Source: JADJEK01 sp052034255 (GTDB lineage Bacteria > Planctomycetota > B15-G4 > JADJEK01). From it: 64,000 bases of DNA. Under the pieces are notes generated by a model. The model ran no database searches, was not told where the DNA came from, and saw only the letters and a program-made list of their open reading frames with translations. The stretch is taken from positions 1 through 64,000 of the forward strand of contig JBPOIU010000036.1 in the NCBI GenBank assembly GCA_052034255.1. The letters run 5' to 3'. The position numbers and the translations under genes were made by a program. Of this stretch, positions 59,934-64,000 are shown one piece after another (within the stretch, counting starts at the first letter, position 1; each line of letters opens with the position of its first letter).

Positions 59934-60377
59934 TTGAGTTACGTCTACGAGGGCATGTTCCTTGCCCACAACAAAGAGGCTCGCAAGGACGTCGAGTACC
60001 TCGAGGAGCACGTGCGCCAACTGATCGAGAAGTCGGGCGGCGCGGTCACGCATTTGAAGAAGTGGGACGAGCGGAAGCTCGCCTATCCGGTGAAGGGCGT
60101 GACGCACGGGATCTACATCCTGTCGTACTTCACGGGCGACAAGGAAGTCGTCGCCAAGCTGCGCGGCGAGGTGCGTCTGTCGAGCTTGATCCTGCGCCAC
60201 CTCGTGCTGCGGCGCGAGGAGATGCCGGAGGCGATCGAAACGTTCGCCGAATACCAGCAGCGCATGGCGGCCGCGGAGAAGCGCGACGAAGCGTCGGCAG
60301 CCGAACCCGCGCGCGTCGGCGGTGACGATGGCTTGGCGGTGGTGCCCGATCTCGACGGCGCCGAGGACGACAACTGA
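59934..60377 (+). CDS. rpsF: 30S ribosomal protein bS6
   Basis: 147 residues from a TTG start with GGAG eight bases upstream. The bS6 fold is clear (YVYEGMFLAHNKEARKDVEY, KKWDERKLAYPVKGVTHGIY, LSSLILRHLVLRR); an acidic disordered tail follows (ends DLDGAEDDN). Modification-prone acidic tails are usual in bS6. The usual ssb gene does not follow: rpsR starts 38 bases later. Confidence 0.93.
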   Translation: MSYVYEGMFLAHNKEARKDVEYLEEHVRQLIEKSGGAVTHLKKWDERKLAYPVKGVTHGIYILSYFTGDKEVVAKLRGEVRLSSLILRHLVLRREEMPEAIETFAEYQQRMAAAEKRDEASAAEPARVGGDDGLAVVPDLDGAEDDN

Positions 60378-60415
60378 GCGCCGGTTTCACCGTCGCAGAT
60401 TGAGAGGATGGACCC

Positions 60416-60679
60416 GTGAGGAACGCGACCAACAAGAAGTCGAGTGCCAAGAAGAAGCGCTTCCGCCGTCTCGGCGAGCGCCCGAAGTTCCTGGTGCGCC
60501 CGGAGCGCGCGGAGTTCTTGTTCGACTACAAGAACGTCCCGATGCTGCAGAAGCTCACGACGCAACAGGGCAAGCTGTACTCGCGCAAGCGCGCGGGCAA
60601 TTCCGCCGCTGCGCAGCGCATCCTGAAGCAGCAGGTCAAGTACGCGCGTCACATGGCGCTCTTGCCGTACGTCGGCTGA
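60416..60679 (+). CDS. rpsR: 30S ribosomal protein bS18
   Basis: 87 residues, GTG start. Basic N-terminus (NATNKKSSAKKKRFRRLGER), then the bS18 core FLFDYKNVPMLQKLTTQQGK, IYSRKRAG-type LYSRKRAGNSAAAQR and YARHMALLPYVG. There are no zinc-binding cysteines. It binds next to bS6 in the 30S platform. Confidence 0.95.
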   Translation: MRNATNKKSSAKKKRFRRLGERPKFLVRPERAEFLFDYKNVPMLQKLTTQQGKLYSRKRAGNSAAAQRILKQQVKYARHMALLPYVG

Positions 60680-60716
60680 TCCGCGTCCGGCCCCAGATCA
60701 TCGAAGGAAACTCGCC

Positions 60717-61187
60717 ATGCAACAGGTCATCTTGGTCCAGGACGTCGACACCATCGGTCGCCGCGGCTTGGTCGTCCGCGTGAAGGATGGCTTCGCGCGC
60801 AACTACCTCCTGCCGCGCAAGATCGCGGTGCTCGCGACGTCGGACAACCTCAAGCGTCTCGAAGGCTTGCGCAAGAAGTACGAGGAGGAGGAGAAGGAGC
60901 GCAAGGCCGCGGCGATGTCCGCGATCAACAAGCTCCAGGGCCTCACGCTGACGATTTCGGCCAAGGTTTCCGAAGAGGGTCACCTCTACGGCTCGGTCAA
61001 CGTCGCGATGATCCAAGAGCTCCTCGCGAAGCAGGGTCACGCGATCGACTCCAAGGCGATCCGCTTGGCCGACCCGATCAAGGAGCCCGGCGTCCACACC
61101 GTCGCGATCGTCATCCACGAAGACGCGCGGACCGACATCAAGGTCGCGGTCGTCAAGGAAGCCGACGAGCAGCCCGCGCAAGGCTGA
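60717..61187 (+). CDS. rplI: 50S ribosomal protein bL9
   Basis: 156 residues. The N-terminal rRNA-binding domain (VILVQDVDTIGRRGLVVRVK, GFARNYLLPRKIA) is joined by a long helix (KKYEEEEKERKAAAMSAINK) to the C-terminal domain (VSEEGHLYGSVNVAMIQELL, IRLADPIKEPGVHTVAIVIH). Shine-Dalgarno GAAGGAA precedes the ATG. Confidence 0.96.
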   Translation: MQQVILVQDVDTIGRRGLVVRVKDGFARNYLLPRKIAVLATSDNLKRLEGLRKKYEEEEKERKAAAMSAINKLQGLTLTISAKVSEEGHLYGSVNVAMIQELLAKQGHAIDSKAIRLADPIKEPGVHTVAIVIHEDARTDIKVAVVKEADEQPAQG

Positions 61188-61377
61188 GCCCGTCCGGTCG
61201 GCGCGACGGCGGCACGATGCGCGCGCGCATCCTGCCGCCGTCGCGCTTGCAGCGCTTCTTCGACGCGCTGCTGGCGTTTCGCACGCGCGATTCGTATCTC
61301 ATCGGCTGGGTTCGACGGCGCGCGGCGCCGTGGCCCGGGCTCGCATCGACAGCTCCTGTCGCCGGATGGTGGCCCCC

Positions 61378-62727
61378 ATGTCCGACGCGCGCAATCCCGA
61401 GCGCATCGCTCCGCACGATGTCGACGCCGAAGCAGCCTTGCTCGGCGCCGTCCTGCTCGATGGCGACACCCTGCACGAGATCGGCGACAAGATCGTTGCC
61501 GACGACTTCTACGTCAGCGCGCACCGGCACGTGTACGCGGCGATGCTGGCGCTGGACAAGACCGGCTCGACCATCGATGCGATCACGGTCAAGGACGAGC
61601 TGAAGCGGCAGAAGACACTCGACTCGATCGGCGGTCCCGAAGCCCTCGTGCGTCTCGCCGAATCCGTGCCGTCGTCGGCCGCGGCGAAGCACCATGCGCG
61701 CATCGTGCGCGACACGGCGCGCCTGCGAGCTTTGCTGCGCGCCGGCCAGGAGATCGTCAAGGACGCGTACGAACCGAAGGGCGACGTCGCATCGATCGTC
61801 GACCAGGCCGAACAGCGGATCTTCGCGGTCCGCGGCGACGACACCACCGACATGGCGTCGATCGCGCAGCTGATGAAGCTCGAAGTCCAGGAGATCGAGC
61901 GGCGCGAAGCGCTCGGCGGCAAGGTCACGCCGGGGCTGTCGACCGGCTTCTCGGATCTCAACGCGAAGCTCGGCGGCCTCCGCAACGGTGAACTGATCAT
62001 CGTCGCGGCGCGGCCGTCGATGGGCAAGACGACCTTCGCCCTGAACATGGCGACGCACATCGCCGTGAAGGAGAAGACCGGAGTCCTCGTGTTCTCGCTC
62101 GAAGTCGGCAAGCTCCAGGTTGCCGAGAACCTGCTGTGCTCACTGGCGCGCATGAACGCGATGAAGATCCGTCAAGGCGAGATCCAGGCCGGTGACTGGC
62201 CGATGATCATCGAGGCCGCGAACGCATTGTCCGAAGCGCCGGTCTACATCGACGACTCGCCCGCGATTTCGCTGCTCGCGCTGCGCGCGAAGGCTCGGCG
62301 CTTGAAAGCGCGTGATCCGCGCATCGGCTTGATCGTCGTCGACTATCTGCAACTCATGACTTCACCCGGCGCGGAAAGCCGCCAACACGAGATCAGCCAG
62401 ATCTCGCAGGGACTGAAGGCGCTGGCGCGCGAGCTCGGCGTTCCCGTGATCGCGCTGTCGCAGTTGAACCGCGCCGTCGACGCGCGCGACGATCACCGCC
62501 CACGCATGTCCGACTTGCGTGAATCGGGCTCGATCGAGCAGGACGCGGACGTCGTGATGTTCCTGTACCGCGACGCGTACTACAAGGCGCAGGAAGATCT
62601 GCTGCCGCAGCAACTGCGAACCGCGGAAGTCATCATCGGCAAGCACCGCAACGGCCCGACCGGCGTCGTCAGCCTTTATTTCTTCGGCGAGAGACTTCGC
62701 TTCGAGGATCCGGCGCGCGCCGGGTAG
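61378..62727 (+). CDS. dnaB: Replicative DNA helicase DnaB
   Basis: 449 residues from the ATG at 61378; an in-frame ATG at 61366 is possible. N-terminal domain: PHDVDAEAALLGAVLLDGDT, IGGPEALVRLAESVPSSAAA. RecA-like domain: Walker A ARPSMGKTTFALNMA, VLVFSLEVGKLQVAENLL, Walker B LIVVDYLQLMTS, VIALSQLNRAVDARDDHRPR and LRESGSIEQDADVVMFLYRD, ending in the KHRNGPTG motif. It unwinds DNA ahead of the replisome. It follows rplI after 190 bases, the common rplI-dnaB order. Confidence 0.97.
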   Translation: MSDARNPERIAPHDVDAEAALLGAVLLDGDTLHEIGDKIVADDFYVSAHRHVYAAMLALDKTGSTIDAITVKDELKRQKTLDSIGGPEALVRLAESVPSSAAAKHHARIVRDTARLRALLRAGQEIVKDAYEPKGDVASIVDQAEQRIFAVRGDDTTDMASIAQLMKLEVQEIERREALGGKVTPGLSTGFSDLNAKLGGLRNGELIIVAARPSMGKTTFALNMATHIAVKEKTGVLVFSLEVGKLQVAENLLCSLARMNAMKIRQGEIQAGDWPMIIEAANALSEAPVYIDDSPAISLLALRAKARRLKARDPRIGLIVVDYLQLMTSPGAESRQHEISQISQGLKALARELGVPVIALSQLNRAVDARDDHRPRMSDLRESGSIEQDADVVMFLYRDAYYKAQEDLLPQQLRTAEVIIGKHRNGPTGVVSLYFFGERLRFEDPARAG

Positions 62728-62738
62728 AACGCTGCGCG

Positions 62739-64000
62739 ATGATCGCCCGACTCCTGGCGCTGTGCCTGTGTTTCGCGCTGCTCGGATTCATCCCGCCGCG
62801 TGACGAAGGCGTCGTCGGCTCGATCGACGTCCGCGGGAACGAACGGGTCGCGACGGCGCAGATCCTCGAGAACATGCGCACGCGGGTCGGCAAGCTGCTC
62901 GATCCGAACGACGTCCAGCAGGACATCCGCGACCTCTACGCACGGTTCGGCATTCGCGTCACCGTCGAAACCGAGAAGCGCGACCAGGCCGTCCATCTGT
63001 TCCTCGAAGTCGACGAGGAGATGATGATCACGGACGTCGTGATCGACGGCGTCGAGGACTCACGCGCGCGCGAACTGCTCGAGGACGTGTCGCTGTTCGG
63101 CGTACACACGATGCTCGAAGCCCAGGTGAAGGACCGCGCGGCCGAACTCGAGCAACGCTTGAAGGACGAGGGTCGCTACTTCGCGAAGGTCGAGGTCGCG
63201 CTCGAGCCGAACGCGGACGGCATGACGGCACGGCTGCACGTGCATGAGGGCGAGAAAGTCGCCATCGACGCGATCGAGTTCAGCGGTGCGTCGATCCCCG
63301 CCGATCGGCTGCTCGGCGTCATGACGACGAAGCCGACGCGGTTGCTCGTGTTCAAGGGCTACCTACGCCAGGATCAGCTCGATCGCGACTTGGTCGAGCT
63401 CGAGCGCTACCTCGGCAACGAGGGTTACCGCTCCGCGAAAGCGACGCTCGCCGGAGTCGACGTCGATGCCGAGGGCGACTCCGCCGTCGTGCGAATCGCG
63501 ATCGACGAAGGCGCGCGCTCCAGCGTGCGCGAGGTCGTCGTCGAAGGCGATGGTTCCGTGCCGCAGGAAGCGCTCGACGCGTTGATCGAGTCGAAACCCG
63601 GCGACCCGGTGCGCGCCGCCGCTCTCGAGCGCGATCGCGATCGGTTGAAGAACGCGATGCAAGAGCGCGGCTTCATCCGTGCGCAGGTCGAGACGCGCAT
63701 CGAGTACCCCGACGCCGCGGACCAAGCGCGCGTCGTACACCGCGTCGGCGCCGGTTCGCAGAAGCGCGTGCGCGACGTCGTCGTGCGCGGCAACACGCAG
63801 ACACCCGACGGCATCGTGCGACGCGAGGTCACGCTGCGTCCCGGCGACCTCGCGGATGCTCGCGAGCTCAAGAAGACCGCCGACCGCCTGCGCGCGACCG
63901 GGTGGTTCCGCGACGACCGGGGGCGCGACTTGGTCGACGTGCGCTTTCGCGAAACGTCCGACCCGCTGCTCGAGGACGTGCTCGTCGACGTCGAGGAAGT
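62739..64000 (+). CDS. BamA/TamA-type outer-membrane assembly protein, N-terminal part (cut by window end)
   Basis: At least 420 residues, still open at the window edge. Signal-like N-terminus (IARLLALCLCFALLGF). Five POTRA domains can be read in series: about 26-88 (VGSIDVRGNERVATAQILEN), 90-165 (ITDVVIDGVEDSRARELLED), 166-255 (AIDAIEFSGASIPADRLLGV), 256-335 (VREVVVEGDGSVPQEALDAL) and 336 to ~415 (VRDVVVRGNTQTPDGIVRRE). POTRA domains feed outer-membrane proteins to a C-terminal beta barrel, which should lie past the window. Its start is 11 bases after the dnaB stop. Presence of this protein supports a Gram-negative-type envelope. Confidence 0.85.
   Translation, partial: MIARLLALCLCFALLGFIPPRDEGVVGSIDVRGNERVATAQILENMRTRVGKLLDPNDVQQDIRDLYARFGIRVTVETEKRDQAVHLFLEVDEEMMITDVVIDGVEDSRARELLEDVSLFGVHTMLEAQVKDRAAELEQRLKDEGRYFAKVEVALEPNADGMTARLHVHEGEKVAIDAIEFSGASIPADRLLGVMTTKPTRLLVFKGYLRQDQLDRDLVELERYLGNEGYRSAKATLAGVDVDAEGDSAVVRIAIDEGARSSVREVVVEGDGSVPQEALDALIESKPGDPVRAAALERDRDRLKNAMQERGFIRAQVETRIEYPDAADQARVVHRVGAGSQKRVRDVVVRGNTQTPDGIVRREVTLRPGDLADARELKKTADRLRATGWFRDDRGRDLVDVRFRETSDPLLEDVLVDVEE

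Overview
The window looks like chromosomal DNA of a high-GC, Gram-negative-type bacterium, most likely a planctomycete. This is inferred from gene content, not from a search. Pointers are a secreted FG-GAP repeat protein with a trailing C-terminal domain, a sulfatase-like/FGE-like protein pair, a large MoxR-DUF58-Bat operon led by a HEAT-repeat protein, a VanZ-like protein, a lysine 2,3-aminomutase-type radical SAM enzyme, and a Rho factor with a giant disordered N-terminus. A BamA-type POTRA protein, TatC and GlmU imply an outer membrane, Tat export and peptidoglycan or LPS precursors. There is no insertion sequence, phage gene or CRISPR array. Nearly all sequence is ordinary chromosomal coding DNA, and many genes are joined by 1- or 4-base start/stop overlaps.

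Layout. 1-8 kb (mostly minus): a hairpin array, a small secreted protein, an operon of a membrane-anchored protein, an O-antigen-ligase/TPR protein and an NHL-repeat protein, then an EF-hand serine hydrolase and HtpG. 8-14 kb (plus): a GrpE-like protein and two ABC-2 exporters that flank an FG-GAP protein. 14-19 kb: FAD amine oxidase, methyltransferase, lipoprotein, KamA-type aminomutase and tRNA-Gln(CUG). 19-24 kb: ECF sigma factor, an operon of a coiled-coil protein plus a MamK-like actin, then a CpsD-like ATPase overlapping aroA. 24-30 kb (minus): sulfatase-like protein with an unknown partner, and a three-gene coupled set (FGE-like protein, a 50-residue membrane protein, a VanZ-like protein). 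30-43 kb (plus): recG, then HEAT-moxR-DUF58-(unknown)-batA-batB/TPR-batD. 43-46 kb (minus): rho and coaE. 46-54 kb (plus): a TM/coiled-coil/BRCT-like protein, tatC, cinA, tRNA-Gln(UUG), a large lipoprotein and a patatin-like lipase. 54-56 kb (minus): an abundant-looking secreted protein with a clear sigma-70 promoter and terminator. 56-64 kb (plus): a housekeeping run glmU-prs-rplY-pth-rpsF-rpsR-rplI-dnaB-bamA (cut by the window end).

Points most worth attention: the MamK-like actin next to a conserved-looking coiled-coil gene outside any magnetosome context; the roughly 415-residue low-complexity extension of Rho; an interspersed 25-bp-arm palindromic repeat family placed just after stop codons; an array of six perfect hairpins that all have three-base loops; and several genes whose -10-like box sits only 7-9 bases before the start codon with no Shine-Dalgarno, which suggests leaderless transcripts.
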